64,000 nucleotides of DNA, taken from positions 124,001 through 188,000 of the forward strand of contig JAIUNU010000003.1 in NCBI GenBank assembly GCA_020161365.1, read 5' to 3'. Under the pieces are notes generated by a model. That model searched no databases, was not told the DNA's origin, and saw only the letters and a list, made by a program, of their open reading frames with translations. Positions 12,022 to 19,991 of the stretch are shown here, piece by piece. Position numbers and translations under genes: made by a program. Numbering within the stretch: position 1 is the stretch's first letter; each line of letters starts with the position of its first letter. The stretch comes from Pseudomonadota bacterium (GTDB taxonomy: Bacteria; Pseudomonadota; Alphaproteobacteria; Caulobacterales; Caulobacteraceae).

Positions 12022-13194
12022 TCAAGACGCGCGATCTGCGGACTTGGCCTCGCTCGTCGGATCGGTCGGCGCGACCCAGGCCGCGCCGGACTTGCCAAGG
12101 TCATGGCCCAGCTTGAACAGCGCCCGCCGGCCCTCCGACGCGAAGTCCAGGCCCGAGAAGTCGCCCTTGGCGTCGTCGGGAATGGCCGTGTAGCGGAACA
12201 CCCCGCCGTTGCGCCGGGTGAAGGCGGCGTTGGCGGTCAGGTGGGTGCGCATCTGGGCCTTGTTCATGGCGATCCAAGAGCGGCCCACGATGGACAGGGC
12301 GTCGCCCTTGGTGAAGCCGAAGCCGCCGTCGATCTGGCCGTTGACGATCACCGAGACCTCGCCGGGCCCGGTCTTGTCCTGCCCCGGCAGGATCGACAGC
12401 AGCAAGGTCTCGGGCGCGACGAAGAACGGGGTGGTGACGCTGCCGTCGACATGCATCTCCGAGAGCGTGCGATTAGGCCCTTCCACCTCGATCAGGCTGG
12501 GCGGGAAGACCCCGGGGATGCTGGCCGAAGCGACGAGCACCTCGCGGAACAGCTGCAGGGCCGCCGCGTCGCCGCGCGAGGCGATCGCGCCCATGTCCCA
12601 GATCATCGCCTGTTCGGTGTCGAGGTTGGTGGTGGCGATCATCAGGCGCCGGCCCTTGGCGTGCTCGATGGCGACCGCATAGAGCAGCGGCGGGTCGACA
12701 TACTTGGCCACGAGGTCGCGCAGGGCGTTGTTTCGGAAGATGCTGGCCGTGAAGAACAGATCCAGCCCCCGCCGCTCCAGAATACGGTCGGCCGCCTCGC
12801 TGGTGTAGGCCTCGGTCAGGCGGCGGTCCCAATCCTTACCCAGGAAGGCGAAGGGCGCGGTCAGGGCGCCGGTGGAGACACCGGTGACGATGTCGAAGTC
12901 GGGACGGTTCCCCGCCTCTGTCCAGCCCACCAGGACGCCGGCGCCGTAGGCGCCGTTCGAGCCGCCGCCCGAGATCGCCAGCACATTGACCTTCCGGCCG
13001 GCCGTGTGGCGATGGACGTCCTGCGCGAACTTGAGGCTGGCGGCGGGGTCGGCGGCGCTGAACCGCACATCGGAGAGTCCTTTCGGCGCCACCGCGCCCA
13101 GGTCCTGAGCCGTGAACGCCTCGCGCGACACCGTCCCGCAGGCCGACAACGCGAACGCCAGCATCAGGGCGGCCAGGAGGCGAAAGGCCCGCAT
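12022..13194 (-). CDS. Patatin-like phospholipase, lipoprotein
   Basis: A 390-residue lipid acyl hydrolase anchored in the envelope. The N-terminus is a lipoprotein signal with lipobox LSAC (Cys19). The patatin fold follows: oxyanion loop GGGSNGAYGAG at ~74-84, nucleophile serine in GVSTGA near 106, and the partner aspartate in VDGSV near 250, so the Ser-Asp dyad is intact. The start at 13194 is chosen because the lipoprotein signal begins there; upstream in-frame codons add 22 residues without signal character. A gap of about 180 bases separates it from carB. Substrate unknown. Confidence 0.9.
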   Translation of the reverse strand: MRAFRLLAALMLAFALSACGTVSREAFTAQDLGAVAPKGLSDVRFSAADPAASLKFAQDVHRHTAGRKVNVLAISGGGSNGAYGAGVLVGWTEAGNRPDFDIVTGVSTGALTAPFAFLGKDWDRRLTEAYTSEAADRILERRGLDLFFTASIFRNNALRDLVAKYVDPPLLYAVAIEHAKGRRLMIATTNLDTEQAMIWDMGAIASRGDAAALQLFREVLVASASIPGVFPPSLIEVEGPNRTLSEMHVDGSVTTPFFVAPETLLLSILPGQDKTGPGEVSVIVNGQIDGGFGFTKGDALSIVGRSWIAMNKAQMRTHLTANAAFTRRNGGVFRYTAIPDDAKGDFSGLDFASEGRRALFKLGHDLGKSGAAWVAPTDPTSEAKSADRAS

Positions 13195-13263
13195 GGAAAG
13201 CGTCTCCGAAAAGGCTGGAAGATGATTAGCCTCGGCGGCCCTGCGAGGGAATGACCCCAAACG

Positions 13264-13291
13264 AAAACAGGCCGGCGCGAGCGCCGGCCTG
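13264..13291 (-). terminator. Rho-independent terminator of the cold-shock gene
   Basis: Perfect 11-base stem (CAGGCCGGCGC with its complement) and a two-base top, followed on the minus strand by TTTTCG. It lies 36 bases downstream of the cold-shock gene stop and before the patatin gene. Confidence 0.75.
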
Positions 13292-13326
13292 TCGTCTTTT
13301 CGAACCTGTTGGCTCGCTGCTGGGCT

Positions 13327-13536
13327 TTAGGCCGCTTGCAGCTGGCCGGCCGAGGTCTTGCCGCTGCGGCGGTCGACCTCGGGCTCGTACGAGATCTTCT
13401 GGCCTTCGTTCAGCGAGCCGAGGCCCGCGCGCTCAACAGCCGAGATGTGGACGAAGATGTCCGAACCGCCGTTGTCGGGTTGAATGAAGCCGAAGCCCTT
13501 GGTGGAGTTGAACCACTTCACGGTTCCAGTCGCCAT
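13327..13536 (-). CDS. Cold-shock protein (CspA family)
   Basis: A 69-residue single cold-shock domain that binds single-stranded RNA or DNA and acts as an RNA chaperone. Both RNP motifs are intact: KGFGFIQP (RNP1, ~residues 13-20) and DIFVHISAV (RNP2, ~28-36). The start at 13536 ([17 protein letters not shown]) is the family start; an upstream Met would add seven unconserved residues. An unusually long AT-rich upstream region (to ~13820) is consistent with the long cold-responsive leader of csp mRNAs. Confidence 0.95.
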   Translation of the reverse strand: MATGTVKWFNSTKGFGFIQPDNGGSDIFVHISAVERAGLGSLNEGQKISYEPEVDRRSGKTSAGQLQAA

Positions 13537-13877
13537 GGGGATGTTCCTTGTAGGCATAGGTGTTCGTCGTCCGGAACGCCCGGTCGACGATCAAATTTCG
13601 TTGGAAGTTCGGTAGGCGCGTCCGGCGCTCCCAGTCCGGGAGCAAGGAATAGCAGGCCGAGCGGCAGCGAATTCGATACGACCATAAACACGATTTTTCT
13701 GGAGATATCAAGGGAAATACCGTCGCAGGTCTTTTTACTCATTTCTCCGGATCGCGAATTCTATCGAGAATATTTCACCGCTCCGCTCCAAGGCGGGCGC
13801 GTTCCGACACCTTAAGGACCTTGCCAGACTCTTATTTGCAATTCATTCTCAACTGCATCATCGCGAAGGAGACGACG
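13537..13877. other. 341-base divergent region between csp and a small gene
   Basis: Contains the leader and promoter of the cold-shock gene (minus strand) and the promoter side of the 50-residue small protein (plus strand). It is clearly more AT-rich than its surroundings from about 13670 to 13860. I see no convincing gene. A long structured csp leader is expected from the family but no specific fold was established. Confidence 0.5.
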
Positions 13878-14030
13878 ATGGTTTTGCGAATGACGGGCGC
13901 GAGCTGGCTGGCCTCGATGATGCGAGCCGAGCGCGAAGAGGGCGGCGAACCCGGCGACGACGCCTGGCTGCTGTTTGGCCCCAGCGACCCGGCGGTGGTC
14001 GAACCGCGCGACGCGCCGTCGGACGAGTAG
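13878..14030 (+). CDS. Small hypothetical protein, 50 residues
   Basis: A short frame supported by an excellent ribosome-binding site: AAGGAG at 13866-13871, seven bases before the ATG. The product starts MVLRMTGASWLASMMRAERE and has a very acidic, proline-containing C-terminal half. No transmembrane helix and no family recognised. A longer reading from 13821 exists but has no ribosome-binding site and crosses AT-rich, non-coding-looking DNA. It is convergent with the transporter, ending six bases before it. Confidence 0.6.
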   Translation: MVLRMTGASWLASMMRAEREEGGEPGDDAWLLFGPSDPAVVEPRDAPSDE

Positions 14031-14036
14031 CGCGCC

Positions 14037-15818
14037 CTACCCCGTGAACGGCCAGATCCAGGCGATCAGCCACGGCGCGATCAAGAGGATCAAGATCGTC
14101 AGCGGCGCGCCGAGACGCGCATAGTCGCCAAAGCGATACCCGCCCGGCCCCAACACCAGGGTGTTGCATTGGTGGCCCACCGGCGTGAGGAAGTCGCAAC
14201 CCGCCCCGACGGCCACGGCCATCAGGAACGGATCGGGCGACAGGCCCAAGCGCTGGGCCACGCCCATGCCGATCGGCGCGGCGATCAGCACGGTGGCGGC
14301 GTTGTTGAGGAACGGCGTGGCGGCCATGGCCACCGCCATCATCGCCGTCAGGGTGAGAAGCGGTGGCAGGCCGTGGAACGCGCCTGACAGCCAGGTCGCG
14401 ATCAGGTCCGCGCCACCGGTCTTCTGCACGGTGTCGCTCACCGGGATCAGCGCGGCCACCAGCACCAGCACCGGCGCCTCCAGCGCGGCGTAGGCTTCCC
14501 GCATCCGCAAGGCGCCCGTCGCGACGACCAGGACCGCCGCGCCGAAGAAGCCGCCGGCCACCGGCACGACGCCCGTCGCGACAAGGGCCATGGCCACGGC
14601 CAGGATGATCACCGGCAAGAGGGCGTGACGCACTCCGCCCAGCCGCACCTCGCGCTCGGCCAGCGGCAGCAGGCCCAGCGCCTGCAAGGCGGTCGGCAGC
14701 GAATGCTCGCCGCCTTGCAGGACCAGGATATCCCCCGCCCGCAGGCGGATCGTCGCCAGGCGACCCGCCAGACGATGGCCGCTGCGCGACACGCCCAGCA
14801 GGTTGACGCCGTGGACGTGGCTGAGGGTCAGGCTGCGGGCCGACTCGCCGATCAGATCGCTCTCCCCGCCGATCACCGCCTCGACCACCCGCACCTCGTC
14901 GGTCGGCTCGTTCATCGCCACAGGCCGATCGGCGTCGCTGAGCCGCAGCTTGGCCGCGACGATCAGTTGGTTGAGCGCCTGCTGCTCGCCCTCCAGCAAC
15001 AGGATATCGCCCGCATGGATCTTGGTGTTGGCGTGCGGCGACTCCAGCCGCTTGCGGCCACGCAGGATGGCCACCACCGACACCGCGCCGTCGGCGGCCT
15101 TCTTCAGCGCGCCCACGGTGTCGGCCTGGAAGGCCCAGTCCTCCGGTACGGCGACCTCGGTGACATAGGCCTTGGCCGCCAGGGCCGCGTCGACGTCGAT
15201 CGCCGCCTGGCGCGAGCGCGGCAACAGGCGGTAGCCGACCGTGAGATAGGCGATGGCGATCAGGGTCAGGATCCCGCCGACCGGCAGGAAGTCGAACATC
15301 TTGAAGGGCTGACCCAGGGCCTCCTGGCGCACTTCCGATACGATGATGTTAGGCGAAGTGCCGACCAGCACCGCCAGGCCCCCGACCAACGAGCCGAACG
15401 CCATCGGCATCAGCAGGCGGCCGGGCGGCACGCCGGTGCGCTTGGCGATCTGCAGGGCGCTGGGCATCATCAACGCCAGCGCCCCGACGTTCTTGGTGGC
15501 CATCGACAGCACCGCCGTCGTCCCCGCCAGCACGGGCACCTGGCTGCGCTCGTCCTTCAGCTTGGGCAGCAGCGGCGCCATGACCATGTCGACGAAGCCG
15601 CTCCGGGCGACCGCCGCCGACAACACCAGGGCGCTGGCGATGATGATGACGATGTCGTTGGCGAAGCCCTCGAAGGCCGCTTTCACCGGGATCAAACCCA
15701 AGGCCATGCCGACAGCCAGAGCCCCCAGCGCGATCAAGTCATAACGCCACCGCCCCCAGATAAAGGCGATCACAGTCGCGCCGATCAGCGCGAAGGCCAG
15801 ACTCTGCTGCAATGTCAC
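14037..15818 (-). CDS. SLC13/DASS-type anion transporter with two TrkA-C domains
   Basis: A 593-residue inner-membrane carrier of the divalent-anion:Na+ symporter/ArsB-like superfamily, likely for sulfate or a dicarboxylate. Two clusters of membrane helices (residues ~1-200 and ~395-593) flank a cytoplasmic insert holding two TrkA-C (RCK_C) modules, seen at ~225-295 (ending HAGDILLLEGEQQALNQL) and ~310-385 (ending RAGDILVLQGGEHSL). TSPNIIVSE at ~153 and the later TPFLNNAATVLIAAP match the conserved substrate-site loops. The start is GTG at 15818 with GGGGA upstream. Substrate not determinable from sequence. Confidence 0.9.
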   Translation of the reverse strand: MTLQQSLAFALIGATVIAFIWGRWRYDLIALGALAVGMALGLIPVKAAFEGFANDIVIIIASALVLSAAVARSGFVDMVMAPLLPKLKDERSQVPVLAGTTAVLSMATKNVGALALMMPSALQIAKRTGVPPGRLLMPMAFGSLVGGLAVLVGTSPNIIVSEVRQEALGQPFKMFDFLPVGGILTLIAIAYLTVGYRLLPRSRQAAIDVDAALAAKAYVTEVAVPEDWAFQADTVGALKKAADGAVSVVAILRGRKRLESPHANTKIHAGDILLLEGEQQALNQLIVAAKLRLSDADRPVAMNEPTDEVRVVEAVIGGESDLIGESARSLTLSHVHGVNLLGVSRSGHRLAGRLATIRLRAGDILVLQGGEHSLPTALQALGLLPLAEREVRLGGVRHALLPVIILAVAMALVATGVVPVAGGFFGAAVLVVATGALRMREAYAALEAPVLVLVAALIPVSDTVQKTGGADLIATWLSGAFHGLPPLLTLTAMMAVAMAATPFLNNAATVLIAAPIGMGVAQRLGLSPDPFLMAVAVGAGCDFLTPVGHQCNTLVLGPGGYRFGDYARLGAPLTILILLIAPWLIAWIWPFTG

Positions 15819-16120
15819 GAAACGGTTTCCCCGAAGCTACGCCATCGGGAAACGGACGAGGTCGGAATGGGTTCAGCGGGGTTTCGGGAGACAGCGAACG
15901 GAGGCCGGATTTCTGAAGGCGGCCTTGAGGTCGTTCGCGACCCAAGTCGGACGTTTTGAAAATCCTCCCCCCAGAGGGGGAGGAGGCCGAAGGCCGGAGG
16001 GGGAAGTGCTGCCAAGCCGGCTTCTTCCCCCTCGGTCGGATTCGCCGACACCTCCCCCGCTAGGGGGAGGATTTGGTGCGCCTCCCCCCCCTTAGCGGCT
16101 TCAACCTACGCCGCTTCGAC
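15819..16120. other. 302-base intergenic region holding a family A element
   Basis: The first ~140 bases are the upstream region of the transporter gene, with no motif I can support. The rest is repeat copy A2 plus a C-rich tail that runs up to the pgsA stop codon. No gene is seen. Confidence 0.6.
15960..16074. repeat. Family A palindromic element, copy A2
   Basis: Begins AATCCTCCCCCC and ends GGGGGAGGATTT, forming complementary ends. The interior carries GGAGGGGGAAG and CTTCCCCCTC, which pair with each other. Copy A4 at 43038-43160 has the same ends and the same inner order, so the two form a subfamily distinct from A1, A3 and A5. Confidence 0.8.
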
Positions 16121-16738
16121 CTACGCCAGCGCCTTGCGGGCCGCTTCCCAGTACTGCGCGCCGGTGACCAGAGTCACGATCGTCGCCAGCCACAGAAGGC
16201 CGTGAGCAAAGAGCGTGAAGCCGCCCACTAGGCTGGGCTCCTGCGGCAGGCCGAAGGCCGCCCACGAAGCCAGGATCATCTCGGCGCCAATCGCCACCAG
16301 TTGCAGGGTGGTCTTCCACTTGGCCAGCAGGGTGACCGGCAGCTTGACGCCCTTGCTGGCGCCGACCTCGCGCAGGGCGCTGACCGTAAACTCCCGGAAC
16401 AGGATCAGGCCCGCCGGCAGCACCACCATCGGGTTGGGACCCAGGGCCATCAGCCCCAGCAGCGCGCCGCAGACCAGGATCTTGTCGCCGATCGGGTCCA
16501 GAATGGCGCCCCACACGCTGACGGCGTCCAGCTTGCGCGCCAGCCACCCGTCGAAGAAGTCGGTGATCGCGGCGATGGCGAAGGCGTAGAAGGCCCAACG
16601 CTCCAGGCGCAACTGGCTCTCGGCCGTCAGCTGTTCGCTGACATACGGCACGGCGCCGGCGGCGGCGGCGAGGGCCACGAACATGAACAGCGCCATCACA
16701 AGGCGCGAGCTGGTCAGGATGTTGGGCAACGCTTTCAT
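16121..16738 (-). CDS. pgsA: CDP-diacylglycerol--glycerol-3-phosphate 3-phosphatidyltransferase
   Basis: Catalyses the committed step of phosphatidylglycerol and cardiolipin synthesis at the inner membrane. The 205-residue protein has the full CDP-alcohol phosphotransferase signature: D63-G64, A67-R68, G77, D81, D85, spaced as DG-x2-AR-x8-G-x3-D-x3-D. About five membrane helices are visible. The start at 16738 (MKALPNILTSSRL) matches family N-termini; upstream in-frame codons add 35 basic residues without conservation. It is divergent from the histidine kinase gene. Confidence 0.95.
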   Translation of the reverse strand: MKALPNILTSSRLVMALFMFVALAAAAGAVPYVSEQLTAESQLRLERWAFYAFAIAAITDFFDGWLARKLDAVSVWGAILDPIGDKILVCGALLGLMALGPNPMVVLPAGLILFREFTVSALREVGASKGVKLPVTLLAKWKTTLQLVAIGAEMILASWAAFGLPQEPSLVGGFTLFAHGLLWLATIVTLVTGAQYWEAARKALA

Positions 16739-16901
16739 ACGCGTCTCATAACGCACAAAGCGGGGCGAGGGATACAAGGCCGCCGGCCAAACCCGTCGCG
16801 CATTAACCCAAGCTCCCGATTTTTCGGACGCGAGCCCCTGCACGCTCGGCTATACAGACTCGGAGAGCGGCACGGCGCTCTCGTCGCGGCGGGCGCCAGG
16901 A

Positions 16902-18572
16902 ATGCCAGGGCTCGAAAGGGCGAAAGACGGCCAGCGACGACGCGCCAACTCGGTGCGCGGCCGCCTGGTGCTGCTGACCATCAGTCTGCTGGTGCCGGCC
17001 CTGCTGTCGATGGGCTTTCTGCTGGCCCGGGCGGACCGCGAGTCGCGCGGGCAGCTCTACCAGCAGCTCGTCACCACCGCCCGCGCCCTGAACGGCGCCG
17101 TTGATCGTCAGGCCGCGACGGGCATCTCGGTGGCCGAGACGCTGGCGACCGACCAGGCCTTGATCAACGGCGACTGGGCCGCATTCCACGCCCGCGCGCT
17201 GAGGGCCATGCACAACCGTTCGGGCTGGATTGTCGTCGCCGACGCCAATGGCCAGCAGGTGCTGAACACGCGCGTGCCCTATGGCAGCCCCCTGCCCCGG
17301 ATCAAGCGCACGCCAGACGAGGCCAGCGCCTACGCGGCCGGGCGCAGCAAGGTCTCCGACCTGCTGGACGGCCCTGTCGTCGGCAAGCCCGTCATCACGG
17401 TGGGCACGCCGATCACGGTGCAGGGTCGGTTCTACGTGCTGTCCTACGTGGTCGACTCCGCCTCGTTCACCTCGGTCTTCCGCCAGCAGCGCGTGCCCGA
17501 CCGCTGGGTGGCGACCTTGCTCGACAACAAGCGGCGCGTCATCGCCCGCTCGCGCCTGAACGAGAAGTTCACCGGCGCGCTGGCGTCCAAGGACATGGAG
17601 GAGAACCTCCGCCGCTCCACCGAAGGGGTGAACAAGAGCGTTTCCCTAGAGGGCGTGCCCACCATGGTGGCCTATACCCGCTCGCCGCAGACGGGCTGGA
17701 CGCTGGTGGTGGCCATCCCGCGCGACGAGCTGGCCAGCACTGTCAACCGCGCGGTGGCGGTGGGGACGGGCGTGTTCCTGCTGCTGCTGGGGCTGGGGAT
17801 CTGGCTGGCCCTGGTCTATTCAGGACGCATCAATCAGGACATGCGCCGCCTGGTCCATGACGCCTCGGCCATCGGGCGCGGAGAGGCCCTGCCGCCGGCG
17901 CCGGGCGACAGCCTTGAGGAGATCGCCGCGGTCCATGACGCCCTGCGCACCGCCTCTCAGGAGCTGCAGGCCCGCGAGGAGCGCCAGGGCGTCATGATCA
18001 ACGAACTGAACCACCGGGTGAAGAACACCCTGGCCACGGTTCAGGCCCTCGCCCGCCAGACCTTCGCCAAGACCGAGGGCGCGCCGCTGAACGTCTTCAC
18101 TGAGCGCCTGATCGCCCTGTCCGGCGCCCACGATCTGCTGACCCGCACCGGCTGGCGCGAGGCCGACATGGCCGCCCTGGTCGAGGCCAGCCTCGGCGCG
18201 CATGTCGATCGGGTGGACCGCTCAGGCCCCGCCGTGGCCCTGGCCCCTCACACCGCCGTCGGCCTGTCGATGGTGTTCCACGAACTGGCCACCAACAGCG
18301 CCAAGTACGGGGCGCTGTCGGCCCCGAACGGACGTGTCGAACTGACCTGGCGCCGCGATCCGCTGACCGACACGCTGAGCTTTGTCTGGCGCGACGTGGG
18401 CGGTCCGCCGGTGACGCCGCCCACGACGCCGGGCTTTGGCACCCGGCTGATCGAAAGCTCGATCCGCCGCGAGCAGAAGGGCGAAGCCCGCTTCGACTTC
18501 CAGGTCGACGGCCTGATCTTCGAGGCCTCCTTGCCACTGCCGGACGCGGTGCGGTGGACCAATCCGCTCTGA
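16902..18572 (+). CDS. Membrane sensor histidine kinase, HWE/HisKA_2 type
   Basis: A 556-residue two-component sensor. A first membrane helix at ~20-42, an extracytoplasmic dCache-like sensing domain (~43-280), and a second helix at ~282-305 are followed by a HAMP-like linker. The phospho-acceptor His371 lies in NELNHRVKNTLATVQALARQ, characteristic of HWE and HisKA_2 kinases. The ATPase domain has FHELATNSAKYGAL (N box) and ends VGGPPVTP...GFGTRLIESSI. The usual W-x-E is WRD here. No response regulator lies nearby, so its partner is elsewhere; in alphaproteobacteria such kinases often act in the general stress response. Its stop codon overlaps the next start by one base. Confidence 0.93.
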   Translation: MPGLERAKDGQRRRANSVRGRLVLLTISLLVPALLSMGFLLARADRESRGQLYQQLVTTARALNGAVDRQAATGISVAETLATDQALINGDWAAFHARALRAMHNRSGWIVVADANGQQVLNTRVPYGSPLPRIKRTPDEASAYAAGRSKVSDLLDGPVVGKPVITVGTPITVQGRFYVLSYVVDSASFTSVFRQQRVPDRWVATLLDNKRRVIARSRLNEKFTGALASKDMEENLRRSTEGVNKSVSLEGVPTMVAYTRSPQTGWTLVVAIPRDELASTVNRAVAVGTGVFLLLLGLGIWLALVYSGRINQDMRRLVHDASAIGRGEALPPAPGDSLEEIAAVHDALRTASQELQAREERQGVMINELNHRVKNTLATVQALARQTFAKTEGAPLNVFTERLIALSGAHDLLTRTGWREADMAALVEASLGAHVDRVDRSGPAVALAPHTAVGLSMVFHELATNSAKYGALSAPNGRVELTWRRDPLTDTLSFVWRDVGGPPVTPPTTPGFGTRLIESSIRREQKGEARFDFQVDGLIFEASLPLPDAVRWTNPL

Positions 18573-19477
18573 TGAGCGAGCCGTCGGCCGAAGAAGCCGC
18601 CCTGCTCACCGCGTTCATGGGCGACGAGGGGCTGCCGCCCCGCTTCGCCGATCTGGCCCGGAGCCTTCACCTGCCCCTGGCGCGCCGTATCGGCGACTGG
18701 GCCCGGACGCGCGGGCGCACGCCCCTGGTGGTCGGGATTTGCGGCCCTCAGGGCGCCGGCAAATCGACCCTGACGCTGTTGCTGACGCAGCTGCTGGAGA
18801 CCCAGGGCCTGCGGACCGCCAACCTGTCGATCGACGACCTCTATTTGCCGCGCGAGGCTCGTGAGCGCCTGGCGCGGACCGTTCATCCCCTGCTCCAGAC
18901 ACGGGGGGTTCCGGGCACGCACGATCCGGCGCTGGGCCTGGCGCTGTTGGACGCGCTGGGGCGCTCCGGCGCTGTCGCCCTGCCCCGCTTCGACAAGGCC
19001 GCCGACGATCCCGCGCCACCGGCGACGTGGCCAGTGTTCGAAGGCCCCGCCGATGTCGTGCTGCTGGAGGGCTGGTGCGTGGGCGCCCGTCCGCAGGCCC
19101 CGAGCGCCCTTGACGCGCCGGTCAACGCCCTGGAGGCCGACGAAGACCCGCTCGGCGTCTGGCGCGCCTTCGCCAACACGGCGCTGGCGAACGCCTATCG
19201 CCCCCTGTTCGCACGGCTAGACCGCCTGATGCTGCTGACCGCGCCGGATTTCCTCACCGTTCGCGTCTGGCGCGGCGAGCAGGAAGCAAACCTCCGGGCG
19301 CGTCTTGCGGCGGAAGGCCGCCAGACTGGCCGGACCCTGGACGCCGCAGCGCTCGACCGCTTTCTGTCGCACTATCAGCGCTTGACGGAATGGATCGCCG
19401 AGGATCTGCCCAAGATCGCCGATATCGAGGTCCGGCTTGACGAAAGGCGCTGGCCCATCGCCACGCGCGGCCTTTAG
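18572..19477 (+). CDS. P-loop kinase related to D-glycerate 3-kinase
   Basis: A 301-residue cytoplasmic kinase. Walker A is G58-PQGAGKST-66. SIDDLYLPREARERLA (~90-105) and a following HDPALGLALLD resemble the plant glycerate kinase/yeast Tda10 group, within the uridine kinase/phosphoribulokinase fold. A Walker-B-like VVLLEGWCVGARP is at ~165. The ATG at 18572 shares its A with the TGA of the histidine kinase gene, implying translational coupling. An ATG 18 bases earlier is possible but lies deeper inside the kinase gene. Substrate D-glycerate is inferred from family resemblance only. Confidence 0.82.
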   Translation: MSEPSAEEAALLTAFMGDEGLPPRFADLARSLHLPLARRIGDWARTRGRTPLVVGICGPQGAGKSTLTLLLTQLLETQGLRTANLSIDDLYLPREARERLARTVHPLLQTRGVPGTHDPALGLALLDALGRSGAVALPRFDKAADDPAPPATWPVFEGPADVVLLEGWCVGARPQAPSALDAPVNALEADEDPLGVWRAFANTALANAYRPLFARLDRLMLLTAPDFLTVRVWRGEQEANLRARLAAEGRQTGRTLDAAALDRFLSHYQRLTEWIAEDLPKIADIEVRLDERRWPIATRGL

Positions 19478-19486
19478 CATCGCGCC

Positions 19487-19927
19487 ATGACCGCCTATTC
19501 CAACGCCGACATCGCCGCCTTGGCCGAGCGCCTGCTGGACCACACCCTGCCCAAGGCCGAGTGGACCCACGCCGCCCACCTGACCGCGACCCTGCGACTG
19601 GTCCGCACCCGCGACGCGGGCCTTGAGCGCGACCTGCCGACCATCATCCGGACCTACAATGTCGCGGTCGGCGGAGTGAACGACGACCAGAGCGGCTATC
19701 ACGAGACCATCACCCAGGCCTATCTGGCCGCCATCCGCGCCTTCGCCGCCGCTCTGCCGCCGGGCCTGGACGACGCCGAGGCCGCGCGCCGTCTGCTGGC
19801 GACGCCGCTGGGCGACAAGGACTGGCCCCTCACCCACTGGTCTCGCGAGCGCCTGTTCACGCCGCAGGCCCGCCTGGCCTGGGTCGAACCGGACCTGAAG
19901 CCGCTTGAGCACGGACCGGCCGTTTGA
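19487..19927 (+). CDS. Conserved hypothetical protein, 146 residues
   Basis: I do not recognise the family. The product is helical, cytoplasmic, and has a histidine-rich N-terminal stretch (WTHAAHLTATLRLVR, residues ~26-40) and a second conserved-looking YHETITQAYLAAI (~72-84), which could form a small metal or ligand site. It starts nine bases after the kinase stop, so it is probably the third gene of the same transcript. Strong coding bias; no signal peptide or membrane helix. Confidence 0.8.
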   Translation: MTAYSNADIAALAERLLDHTLPKAEWTHAAHLTATLRLVRTRDAGLERDLPTIIRTYNVAVGGVNDDQSGYHETITQAYLAAIRAFAAALPPGLDDAEAARRLLATPLGDKDWPLTHWSRERLFTPQARLAWVEPDLKPLEHGPAV

Positions 19928-19935
19928 CGCGCAAA

Positions 19936-19967
19936 GAAAAAGGGCCGGCTCCTTTCGGAGCCGGCCC
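19936..19967 (-). terminator. Rho-independent terminator of the TonB receptor gene
   Basis: Perfect 11-base stem GGGCCGGCTCC/GGAGCCGGCCC with a four-base loop. On the minus strand it is followed by CTTTTTCTTT. It lies 25 bases downstream of the receptor stop codon. The plus side lacks a T-tract, so it mainly serves the minus-strand gene. Confidence 0.85.
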
Positions 19968-19991
19968 CTCAACGCGCACGCAGGCGCTGCT

